Part shown: piece after piece, positions 47,701-59,700 of the stretch | Position numbering within the stretch: position 1 is the first letter of the stretch | Layout: every line of letters starts with the position of its first letter | From: Stercorarius parasiticus | Lineage: Eukaryota; Chordata; Aves; Charadriiformes; Stercorariidae | DNA length: 64,000 bases | Reading direction: 5' to 3' | Assembly: GCA_013396915.1 (NCBI GenBank) | Contig: VWZL01001934.1 | Location: 755,122 to 819,121 of the forward strand | Notes under the pieces: model-generated | Told to the model about the DNA's origin: nothing | Seen by the model: the letters and a program-made list of their open reading frames with translations, nothing else | Databases searched by the model: none | Made by a program: the position numbers and the translations under genes

Positions 47701-50700
47701 GTTTCACCACCCTTGTAAAGAATTTCTTCCTTATATCTATATATATAGATATGTATGTAGCTATATCTATAGATGTATAAAGAATTTCTTCCTTATATCT
47801 TCCCTCTTTTAGTTTAAAGCCATTACCCACCATCCTATTGCAACAGGCCCTGCTAAAATGTTGTCCCCATCTTTCTTCTAAGCCTCTGTAAGTCTCCATG
47901 TGGCCCCCCGCAGCCCAGCCTGGATTTTTCCCCAGTGAAAGCGGGCTGGGCAGCAGGTTGTTCCTCTGTGTTGGCAGCTCCCTCCTCATCGGGAAGAGCT
48001 GCAGCAGCTGCAGAACCGGCACTGAGCAGGCTCTGGGGTTTGGATGGCTGACTGGGCACTCTTCCAGAGGATTTCAGGGATTCACTGGGAATTTTAAGTA
48101 ATGGAGAAAGATGCATGAGGGCCCCTGGGGTGCAGGCAGAGGTCACCCCACCTGCCAGCCCCTACCTGGCTGAGCATCCTCCCCGAGCAGCTCTCTGGGG
48201 AGAGGAATGATGGGGATCAGCCCTGGAACCGGTGGAGATGTATGAGTGCTGGAACTGGCACCTGGCATCCCGGGGATGCATCCTGCTGGGTGCCTGGTGG
48301 CACTTGGTGGCTGCAGCGCTCATGTGGAGGCTGAGGACATGTCCCAGAGCATCCCTCTGCGGTTTTCCCTGCTCCGTGGATGTGGGGAGGCCCAGAAAGA
48401 GGCACGTGGGAGAGGCACCCGGGAGGTCAGGGCAGGCAGAAGGGGGTCGGGCTCTGAAACCCCGGCACCCCAAAATGCAGAGCTGAAAGGCGCAGCTTGA
48501 TGCAGTGAGGATTTGCCTAGAAACGTCTGTGACCATCCTGGTCAGGTTACGGTGGATGGTTTTAAGAGGCATTTGTTTCCCTTGGTTCTTTCCCCTCATC
48601 CCTGTTATACTATTCCTGGGCCAGAGGAATTTCCTTCTGTTGGGTGCTCCCTGCAGATATTTCTCCATCTCTCATCCAGGCGATGCTTTAAAATGGGCAT
48701 TTTCAGGTGTGGAGACTCTTCTGCTCTCAGTGCCTTGATGGCCCCATCATGGATGCTCCACCACCCGTAAGGGATCTGAGCGCTTAGCTGGGCTGCAGCA
48801 CTGAAGTACGTGTTGACATTTGCTGCAGAAATGGTGGTATCTGCCTGCCCTGATGATTTTTTTTCCTTGGTCGCCATTCATTCTAGTGCTCTAGAATTAA
48901 AGAAGAAATGAAGCACCAACGTGGAGAGCGAGAAGTAATTGCATGCCGAAATGTGAGTCTCAAGTCATTCTGGGTGATGGAACAGACGGGAGAGCAGTAA
49001 CTGCAGGAATGCAGCAATCCAGGGAATAATTCACTGGCATTTTAAGGGAGTTGGTTTGAACCCAGCTCCTGGAATAGGAGGCACAAAAGGTGCATAGCGA
49101 ACCAGAGAAATGTAAATTCCTCTAAAAATTCTAAGGCCACATTGCAATGTAGGAGAATGCTGTCAGAAATAAGACTGGAAGTCCACTTGAAAGCCCATCT
49201 AACCGCAGTAAATATCGGTTAGAAGGAAATTCCGGGGGTAATGAAATGGGGTGGGTGGGGAAAATACATAGCTTGTGGGTTAAAGCTCTCCAGAGAGGTG
49301 ATGCCCAGCTCCTCTGGTGAGACCCTGTGCTGTCCCGGGGCTCTTGCAGCGCATCGGGGAGCTGGAGCGTGACCTGGAGGGGCTGCAGGGGGAGGTCCAG
49401 AGGTATTGTGCCGAGAAGGAGAGCAGCCGAAACCAGCTGGCCCAGAAAGCCAAGGTGAGTGGCCGGCTGTGGGGAGGGCGGAGGGTGGCAGGGACGGGCA
49501 TGGCGGGTACCTCGGCTGCCTGGCAGGGGTGGCAGCGGTGTGGGATGAGGGGCAGCGAGCTCCAGGCATGCCAGCTGTACGGACAATAGGGACAAAATGT
49601 GCTGAGGTCTGCCACAGAGCCCAGGGGAAGAAAAGACTTACCCTATGGAGCAGCGTGGTGGGAAGTCAAGAATGGATGGTGGCCCACGGACCAAACCCAG
49701 CCAAAGAGCAGCATTAAGTATCTGATACTGCAAAACCTACCCCCTGCAAAAAGATTTCCTCCTGCGACTCCCGAGCCATAATTGGAGTGGTCTGGTGTGA
49801 ATAGTGGATGGCCGGGGTGGAAGCGCTTTCTAGCATGATTTTTTTGGGTCTGGTTTTGATGTGCAAACGCTCTCATCGTTGCAGGCTGAGGAGGAGCTGC
49901 AGGAAGCCTGCGCCAGGCAAGCGTTGCAGCTGCAGGAGATGGGGCGCAGGGAGCGCCTGCTGCGAGCCGACGCGGGGAGGGCCAGGGAGCAGGTAGGGAG
50001 GAGGCAGGGGTGGGTGGGAGTATCCTAGAATGGGCAGGGTGGGAAGGGACCTTGTAGATCATCCACTTCCACCCTGCAATCTGGGCTGGAGGCAGCCAAA
50101 GGATGGGTTTTCCCATGGGGAAGGACATGGTGCTTGAGTAGAGGAAAGGGAATGCACAGTCCAGAGCACCAAACCCTCGCACGGGGCTGAACTTGATGTC
50201 AGATGCAGGATATGAGGCTTTTCTACAGGGTTTGTGTAGCATTGTAGAAGATGGTGCAAGTTTAATAGGGTACAGAAATGCGCTATACTCTCTATAGTCC
50301 TAGTTATGGCATGTAGGACCCATGCAAACCCTCCTCCATGCCTAGGTAATGCCGCTTCAGGCAGAGACAGCCCATTGCAGAATAACATGGTGCTAGATCC
50401 CCAGGATAAAGCCATGCTTCACTCACACAAGAAGGTCGTGCCTCCCCATTAAACTGCAACACAGAGTTTTGCTCGTGTGAATTTGTTAGGAACCCCCACA
50501 GCAGGAAAAGCTGTGAGTTGTTTCATTACATGTTTGGAAAATTACCCTGTGTTTTTTGTGTGCAGAGAGGTGCCAAAGGGCAACCTGAAGCTTTTGAGGG
50601 CTGATGGGGATTTTTGGGTCTGCCATGTAGGTTAGCTCAGGGACAGCCGCGTGTGGAAGCCCCAGAAGAGCCAGCATCAGGTGTGATAGATAAGGCACTA

Positions 50701-53700
50701 ACCTCATTGGGAATGGTTGTTCCTTCTCCTGCAAAGAGGCCAGGGGTGGCATCCCCAGCTGTCCCCAGTCTGCCCCAGCTGTTTTGCAGGAAGAAATAGG
50801 AGTCGGCCATGGCAAATCCCCACTGGAGCAACTGCCTGGCACGGGTGGTCTGTCCTTTGCAGGGGGTCCCAGCCCTCTGTCATCGTAATCCTCCCGCAGC
50901 AGTAGAAGGGCAGCGGATGTTCAGGAGTTGGGTTGTCCTTGATGGCGGGGAGCCGACAGCCTCCCCTGTGCACAGTGCTGTTGATCTCCCCGGGCAGCTT
51001 GTAGGCAAAGTAAGGGATGGGATACACCACAGGGCCTCACCGCCGGCGGCGTGTGAGCCGTGGGGGTCCAAGGATGGATTTTGGGGAACCCTTGAGAAGG
51101 TGCATGGTGAAGAAGTTGCATGTGCTGAGGAGAGGGCAGGAGCACACACGGGGCCTCGGTGGTGGGGACAGCAGGCACCAGGATGCCCTTTGCATTGATG
51201 TGTGAGTGTCGGGTAGAGCAAAGTCGATATCAGTTCTCAGTGATTTGTGTTTTCCTCTGTCGATCTCTGCTGTAGCTGGAGTCCTTCAAATCCCAAGTGC
51301 TGCAAGTCTGTTTTCCAGCAGCAGCAGGAGTTGCAGGGACGGCGGTGACAGAGCAGCAGGTGAGTTTGGATACCAGCGTGCCGAGATGCTCGGTGCTTCC
51401 GAAGCCCGACTTGGCTCGAGTCGGCTACTGCAGAATGGTCACAGTGCTTGCTCTGTCGGCAGGAGTGCTGGTAGCATCCAGGCTTCTCCAGATCCTAAAT
51501 CATGATGCAATTCTCCCAGGTTAATGGTGCTGCGTCGGGATGTGAAGGAGACATGATCCTTTTAGTCCCCCAAAGCTTGGATGAAGTCAGTGGGCTCCTG
51601 AAGCCCAGGAGCCCAAAGTGGCTTCCAGTTTGCAGCAAGTCTCAATCATTGCTCGCTGAGACAGTCCATGGTCCCTCAGCAGAAAAAGGGTGTGATTATA
51701 ATGCCTGATTCTCCTCTTCCTTTGCATGCTTTTGCCAGGTGATAGAGAAGGTCAGGCAGATCTCTGAAGAAAGCCAACAAAGTCATGAGAGAGAGAAGTG
51801 TCTACAGGAGGAATTAAGGTCCCGGCTCTTGAAGGAGAAGGAGGTGTCTGAAAATGTTGAGTTGTTCAAGAAATCCCTGCATGAGCTCCAGGTCAGTACT
51901 TTAAATACTGAAGACCAACTGGCAGCCAGGAGATAAGTGACACAGGGGCATTTTTTGGCTGGAGGTCAGAGAAAAGATACGCTTGTGCATCTGCGCTAGC
52001 CAGTGCGCAGATCTCCAGATGTGCAAGAGGTGTAGCCCCAAAAAGTGTTGGTTGGAAAGAAATGGAAGGTGTTGCAGAAGTGTGTCCTCCCCTGGGCCTG
52101 CCAGGAGCCGTTCCCACCAAAGGTATTGACCTGCAGAGCGTCGTACCAGGGTGTTCACCTGGTTGTACCCAGGATGTTCTCAGAGATGCTGTGTTGTGTG
52201 CCAAGTCCCAGAAGCCTGCTGACCATCATGGAGGGTAGCTTGTTCAACAGTTGTGTTTTCTCCAGGGGTGCCTGAGGAGCTCCTGCAGCAGCGACAGCCT
52301 GCGAGGGCAGCTGGGGAGGCTGGAGGTGGTGAGCCTGGACCCCTCCATCGCGGCCATCGGGGCGGCGGTGGTGGAAGTGGCACGTGTCCCCCTGTCCTGG
52401 CTGGAGGGCACAGAGCAGCTCCTGGCCAGCGTGGGGGTGGACCCGCACGCCTCCGGCAAAGGTCTGTGTCCCGCTGGGTGTCCAGGGGAACTCACCTGCT
52501 CCAGGTGGGATGTCCTGGCTAGCCAGCCATAGAGGAGGAAGCCCAGCGTGAGCCACCCCTGGGGGATGGCAAGCCCCCAGATTGAGGCAAGTCTCGGGCA
52601 GTTTGGGCACCTAAGGAACCTTTTTGGGGGAAAGCACAGCAGGGAGCAATGCTCCAGTTTTGGGCTCCTCCCCACAAAAAAGACATTGAGGTGCTGGAGT
52701 GTGTCCAGAGAAGGGCAGCGGAGCTGGTGAGGGGTCTGGAGCACAAGTCTTGTGAGGAGCGGCTGAGGGAGCTGGGGGCGTTCAGCCTGGAGAAAAGGAG
52801 GCTGAGGGAAGACCTTCTCGCTCTCTACAACTCCCTGAAAGGAGGGGGTAGCCAGGGGGGGTCGGTCTCTTCTCCCAAGGAACAGGCGATGGGACAAGAG
52901 GAAACGGCCTCAAGTTGTGCCGGGGGAGGTTTAGACTGGATATTAGGAAAAATTTTTATGCTGAAAGGATTATCAAGCATTGGAACGGGTTGCCGAGGGA
53001 AGTGGTTGAGGCACCATCCCTGGAGGTATTTAAAAGATGGGTAGACATAGAGCTTAGAGATATGGTTTAGTGATGGTTTTTGTCAGAGTTAGATTGGTGG
53101 TTGGACTAGATGATCTGAAAGGTCCCTTCCAACCTCGGCAATTCTATGATTCCCCAGACCAAATGCAGCCGGCGAGGTGCAAGAGGTTATTGTTGTGGGA
53201 CTCGTGTCTGGAAGTGATTCTAGGATGAAGTTAGATGTTCTGATGGGGTACGAGGAGCCCCCTCTTTCATAGCCTGGGTCCCTCCCTGCCTCCCAGGTGT
53301 AGCAAGCCGTGATGGCAGTCAAGGAGCCGGTGCCTTTGCTGGTTGTCTTTGTCCCATGTCGCTCGTGGAGTGAGGCTCTCCTCCGGGGTCGGTGTGCTCG
53401 GGCAGCGTGTGTCGTCTTATTCCCCGCCTCTGCGATGCCAGTGCCATGCGTAGGACTCTGCGGGGTTTGTCCATGGGATGCGATGTCTGCGCGTGCTGGA
53501 CCTGATCCGCTGTCATCGTGGTGATTCAGTGAAAGTGGGTTTTTTGCTCAGTGACATATAGGAAATTTTTCTTGTCCAGGATTGTGGCCGTGGCACTGGT
53601 TGAGATCCACCAGCCCCCTGTCCCGAGGTTGTAAATTCCCTTGTCTTTCCTTTCCTGCACAACCCCTTGGGAGCGGCAGAGCAGTCGCTGAGCGGAGTTT

Positions 53701-56700
53701 GCCGAAAGCAAGTTTAGGTGGAGGGTGCGCGGAAAGCAGAGCGTAGGTCTGTGTCAAAGCATCGTGTGTCATGGGGTGTCACTGCAGAGGAGGAATTGCG
53801 GTGACAGCAGCGTGGGAAGGGGGAGCATCACTCTCCCAGCAGCGTCAAGCATTGCACAGGGGTGCAGGACGTGCTGTGGCGAGGGCGCAGGAGGAGCTGC
53901 GAGACCACCGCGGTTAGCAGGGTGGTAATTATAGCACTGTGCAGCAACGAGCCATCCTTGGCTCTTGCAGAAGTGTCGGGCTTAGAGGAGACGGGGTGAC
54001 ACAGCAAAATGGGTGACAGTGTGTGACAAGGAAAACACATCTGCTGGTGGGAGCAGGCAGCTGGGCTGTGTGTGCAGGCAAGCCATGTCTCAGCAGTAGC
54101 AGCGAGCTCCCAGGGCTGGGAATGTGCCGTGGTTGCAGTAAGTGTAGAGGGAAAACCCTCAGCTGGGTCCTAGGAGCCTTTCCAAGGGGATTGCAGAGCC
54201 CGAATCCCGTGGCCAGGAGGCTAGTGAGGGTCTGTGGGTGCAAGGTGGAACTGTTGCCCATGGGTTTCTCTGTCCCCAGTAGCCGACACCAGCACGTCCA
54301 TCCCAGCCTGGGAGGGAAACCCACAATCAGTGTGTTTTCTGGGTATCCCAGCTAGTGCCGGGGGTGGCTGCATGGGGAGGTAGCGCTGGTCCCTTCTCCC
54401 TGTTGCCTGTGGAGGAACGAGGACCCCCACCATCAGGTGAGGGCCAGGGTTGAAGGTCAGCAGTGGACAAAGGGAGCATTGTAAGGAGGCAGGCGGCATC
54501 CCCAGGCCCCTGAGGATGCTGCAGGGGGGATACAGACATGGGTACCCCGTACAGCGGGATGCTGGTGGCTTTTGCAGGGCTGTTGGCTGCTCTGGGGAGA
54601 CTGGTGGAAGACAGTCAGGAAACTGCACAGAGGAATCAGACTCTACAGGTACAGAAACGTGTGTGTACGTAAACCGAGTTGACAGGGGGACCTTTCTATG
54701 GGTAAACACCATGGTAGTCCAAAGCGAGCAGGTGTGGGACTGGAATTGGGAATGTTCAGTAGCAGGGGTCCCTGGGTCTGCAGTAATTTGGGGGAATGGA
54801 GAAGACAGAGCCCACTCTCAGCGTGTCGGTGTCTGTATCCTTAATGAGGCAAAGGTGGATGGTATATATCTTTTTTGTATTCTTTATTAGTGAATGTACC
54901 TGGGATGTTTATGTCTTGCCCTGTTGCTGATGCAGTCCCTTTATCTCCCCGGTACCTGCTGTCTCCCCGCAGGCCCAATTAGAGAGGGACCGGGAGGCGC
55001 AGGCAGCTCTGCTGCAGGAGCACGTGAAGGAGCTGGAAGCGAAACACGAGCAAGACCTACAGATAAAAATCCAGCAAATTACATTGGAAAAGGACAAGGA
55101 GAACCAAGAGGTATGGCAGCATGGTTGTTTTTTAGGAAAAGGACTGTTATGCAGGAAAAATAGGTGTCTGTATTAGTGTTGCCTAGTGAGAGGAAGAAGT
55201 CTGTAGCCCCGAAATGCCTAGGTGCATGGTCCCAAGAGCCTGGATATCGGCTTTCCTCCTGTGTTGATGTGGGGGATTGTAACTCCCCAAAGTATCCACG
55301 TTGGAACCGGGAAGCATCTGGGTAATGGCAGGACGCACTACTGCCAGTCGATCCCGGGGAGAAAGCTGGAAGCAAGGAGCATCACTGGGATACGGGAGCT
55401 TAGGAAGGCACTGCAATATTTGCAGTAAACCAAATGCAGGCGCAGGTAGGCTTCCTCACGAGCCTTTTGCTCCTTCCTTTCCCTATGCTGAACCCCTTCT
55501 AGGGGTGTTTTGGCTGGAAAAGTATATCCCCTGTGGAGCAGGGGGGGTGGCTGCCTGGTGGGTTCTTGCTGGGTCACCCTTGGTGCCAGGGAAGTCCAGG
55601 TCATGGAGCTGATGGTGCTCATGTAGAGACATACTGTCAGGCAAGGTGTGAACTGGTGCTCTGCTGTGTCTGTATGGCCGTACATGGTGTGATGGGGACA
55701 GCATCTCGTGGTAAGGCAGTTCCTAGCGTGCCTGTGTATATGGAGTTTTGGGAATGGTTGTTTCCCAGCCTTGAGTTTTCTAAGGAGGCAGGTGAGGAGC
55801 AGCAAAGCGTCTCCTCCTTGGTCTCTCTGCTGTACCTTTCCCCAGGTGCTCTCATCCCCTCCCTCATCGAGTCGCCTCGTGTCCTGCCCAGCTTTTCTCC
55901 TGTAAAGTGCCTCTGCTCCAGAGCAGTGACTCCCCTGGTTGCTTTCCTCATCGGACTCGAGGTCTTTGGCTAAATGATATTATTTATTTTGCACTGAAAT
56001 GTACTGAAATCCATCACTTCTCAGATTCTGGAGATCGCTGTAGCCCAGGAGAAGGACAAGTGCAAGCAGTCCGTGGAGGAAGAACAGAAGAAGATCCAAG
56101 ACCTGGAGAGCCACCTGAGATGCCTGACTGAGGTCAGTGGCACACACCGGGGAGGTAAAGCAGAACTGATTACACCTGGATTAAATAAATCTGAAAGGTC
56201 CCTGTAGCATGGTGGCCCATTTGGTCATGGGCCACCAGTGGACTGTAGTGGGTTTTTATCCCCCTAAGCATACGTAGATGCATGTTTGCAGAGGGAAGGA
56301 TGGAATTTTGCAAGCTTGTTAACTTCTGAATTACTGCTAATGTCCTTCTGTAGGTAATTGAAAGGAAGTCAAAGGAGCAGGAGGTGTCAGAGTGCAAACT
56401 AAGAGAAGCCATGTACAACCTAGAGGAAGCCATGGCACGAGAGGTAGCTCCAACAACCCTTGTGTGCACGCAGGGGACGTGGTGTAGATGTGGTTTGGGT
56501 GAAGAAGGATTCCCCAGTCCCTGCTGATGAGGGGGCAGAGGCACTGCAGCCTCCCCCCTACCTGAAATCCTTCCCTTCCCTTAGTCCTCCTGACTGCCAG
56601 CTGGGAGAGGTGATGCTGATCGTGATCCCAAAGGAAAACACGTGCGAAGCTTCCAATGGAGATCACACATCTTGTTTCCTAGACGGTGTTACAGCAGCGG

Positions 56701-59700
56701 GTTCTGACGCAAGAGGAGCAGCTCAAGGCCATTCAGGAGGAGAATGAGTTTCAGAGGCAGAAACTGCAGGAAGAAATAGAGGAATACAAAGAGCAAAGCA
56801 AGCAGCATTCTCTGACAATCGTGGCTTTAGAGGAGAGGTTGCTGGAGGCCAAGCAGCAGCAGAAGACACTGGAGGAGGAAAAGGCAACGCTCGTGGAAAA
56901 AATGGAAGGTAGCGAAGGGTTTCATGGGATGAGTCTGTACTGGGAACCCTCTTGATTAATGTGAAATTAATAGAGAGATGGAGTAGGGCGCTTGCTGCTA
57001 CGGAAAGCATCGTGCAAGATGTTGGTTTGAGGTTAGCCTGAACACAGGAAGAGCCCTGGGAGTCCTTGAAGAAGCCATTTCGCAGGGAGTTGCGGGATAT
57101 TGTGGAGTGGCTTTGGGGACCATGGCCATAGGCAGGGCTTTTCCACTGGAGGAGGGGTCTTTGCTCTCTAAAGCGATGAGACTGGAGCCCTTTGGGCTGC
57201 ACTCAGGCATAAGTGATCCCAAGCATGGAAGGATGTAAAGGACTGTCTAAACAATGGTGGAACTGGAGCCTAAGAGACACAGGTTTCCAAAAATAGATGG
57301 TCCACAGCCTTCAAAGGCGCCGTGAAGGAAAGAATATATGTAGCAGAAGCAAGAATGCTATGCGTATGCTTATGAGGAAGCAATTGGCCTTTTTTATTGT
57401 GTCCTGTAGGATTTCAGGGCGATAGCAGCAGGGTGACATCAGGAGCCACACTGGAGGTTTCTCCTGCAGCAGCATCACACTGCTGTCTGAGGTGAGGAGC
57501 ACATGCTGATGGTGGTCTTGGTCAGAGGGGCTTGGAGCAGAGCAGATATTACTAGCAGAGCTTAGGGAAGAGCCAGGGACTGACTGCAGCTTGTACCAAG
57601 AGCCTTTTTGTCTGGGATGGTGAAGAGAGCCCTTTTGCTAGGCTGGGATGGGCCTAAGTGCTTAGAGGGTGAAAGTGATGGTGAAGAGCACGTGAGCGAT
57701 CTGCTGTCCCATCCAGGGGGCTCCAGGTGAGAGGGAGTGAGCTGGCTGGTCCCAGAACTGCAGCCGTCAATGTAGGGCACTGAAAGGCAGTGAAAAAAGT
57801 AATGTGTATGTATTAATCATGAGATGCAGCTGGGGAAGGCGTGCGCAGGCTCCGTGAAATGTCTTGCAAATGAACCGTGAGATTTGCCGTGATCTTTGTC
57901 AGGAAATTCAGGGAGGAGCTGGCAGCAGCGCAGAGCACGCTCCAGTCCAAGGAGGCCATCATCATCAGACTGACCAAAGAGCTGGGGGAAACCAGAGCCA
58001 GGATGTCGGACATGAGAGGTGGGTGAAGCGGACTTGCCTGGGTTCCATCTTCCCAGCAGCAACCACGGGTGGTAGGTACTAGTGGGCACAACGCAGATCA
58101 TGGGAAATAGGTGTCACCATCCTGAAATAAATGCTATTGCCCTGCTCGGGGTAAAGCAGGCCGTCCGTTCCCTTTGGGTAGGGGAGTTCCTCCTTGTCCT
58201 TGGCTGAGTGATGGTGAGCGAGGGTAACCAGATGGAGATTGGGTGGACAAAACTGAGGCCATCTTTATCAAAGTCCCGCTGGTGGGCTCCTTGGAGCCGA
58301 AGGTTTCCTAAGGCAGTAGACAGGGAGAGCCTTGCCCAGGATTCCTCAGTGTGGGCATGGTGGTGCTTTGGGGAGGCTTTTGGGGGAGAACCCAGCAGAA
58401 TGAGCAGAAAGGAGCCCGAGCTTGAAAACGAAGGGTATGTGCGTGGCTTGCTCTCAGCGCCTGTACCAGTGCAAAGTGAACGTGGGGACAGACCCTACGA
58501 GGAACGTAAGAAGGAAAAAGTCTGCAAATCAGGATATACCGGTGTCCCTGTGCTTCTCTAATTTGAAGGAAACTTGCCTTTGCAAGTGATTACTGTGCCA
58601 TATGCCCACACACAGAGACTGGCCTTGCACTATGCCATAGTACAGCAATGTATGTTGGCGGAGCTGGGACCCGAGGGCTGCTGTCGAGGGCAGGGCAAGG
58701 GTCTGCAGGGACAAGAGCCATTATTGCTGACAGCCCCCACGAGGGTGTGCTGGGAAAAGGGGACACATCCATGAATGCTGTTCCACAGAGGACTGCAGGT
58801 GATGGGTGATGAGACGGGCAGAAACCCAGGAAGCTCTGTGTGCCTAGGGGAGCTGAGCGAGGAGCAGAAGGTGGAACTGGAGCAGAACCTGAGCCGGGTG
58901 AAACGCCAAGAGCGGGAACTGAACCTGCTCAGGGAGAAGCTATCCCAGATGTCCAGCCTGGTGGAGAAGAAGGATCGAGCCCTGGAAGCAGCAGCTGAAG
59001 AGTTAAGGTGCATGCTGCCATGACCTGGTGCTTTGCAGAAGCTGCTCTGTAGCTTCCCAGCAGCTGAGGGCTTCAAACTGGAAGAGGCGAGATTTAGATG
59101 AGATATCAAGAAGAAATTCTTGGCTGTGAGGGTGGTGAGCCCCTGGCCCAGGTTGCCCAGAGAAGCTGTGGCTGCCCCATCCCTGGAGGTCTTCAAGGCC
59201 AAGTTAGCTGGGGCTTGGAGCAACCTGGTCTAGTGGGAGGTGTCCCTGCCCAGGGCAGGGAGGGTGGATGATCTTTAATGTCCCTTCAACCCAAACCATT
59301 CTGTGATGCTATGATGGCATTGAGGTGTCTCCCCAAGAGCAAAAGGCATGTGTGAGAGCAGCAGAACTGCGCTCAGCGAGGTTCTCTCGATGGAAGCACT
59401 ATGTGGAGTGCTGTGGGGGTTTAGTGGGGCTCATGCCAGTGGACGTGTAACTAAGTCACTTGTAACGAAGTGAATGTTCCCACCCATGCCATGCTAGTCA
59501 TCAGCAGGTGCCCAGGGTGCTGCTCTCCACAAGCTCTTTGGGCAACCCTCATCCATCATGATGTCCCATAAGGGTCTTGTTTCTTGGCACAGGCAAGCCC
59601 AAGCCCGCCAAGCGCTGGAGGATACCTCCCGAGAAATGCTGAAGGATGCCGATCCCAAGGAGGATGCTCCTGGGATGCTGGTGCCAGCGGCTGAAGCCTC

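Noticed and set aside
52244..52897. 217-aa minus-strand open frame
   Set aside because: Shadow of FHAD1 exon 13 plus antisense CR1 sequence.
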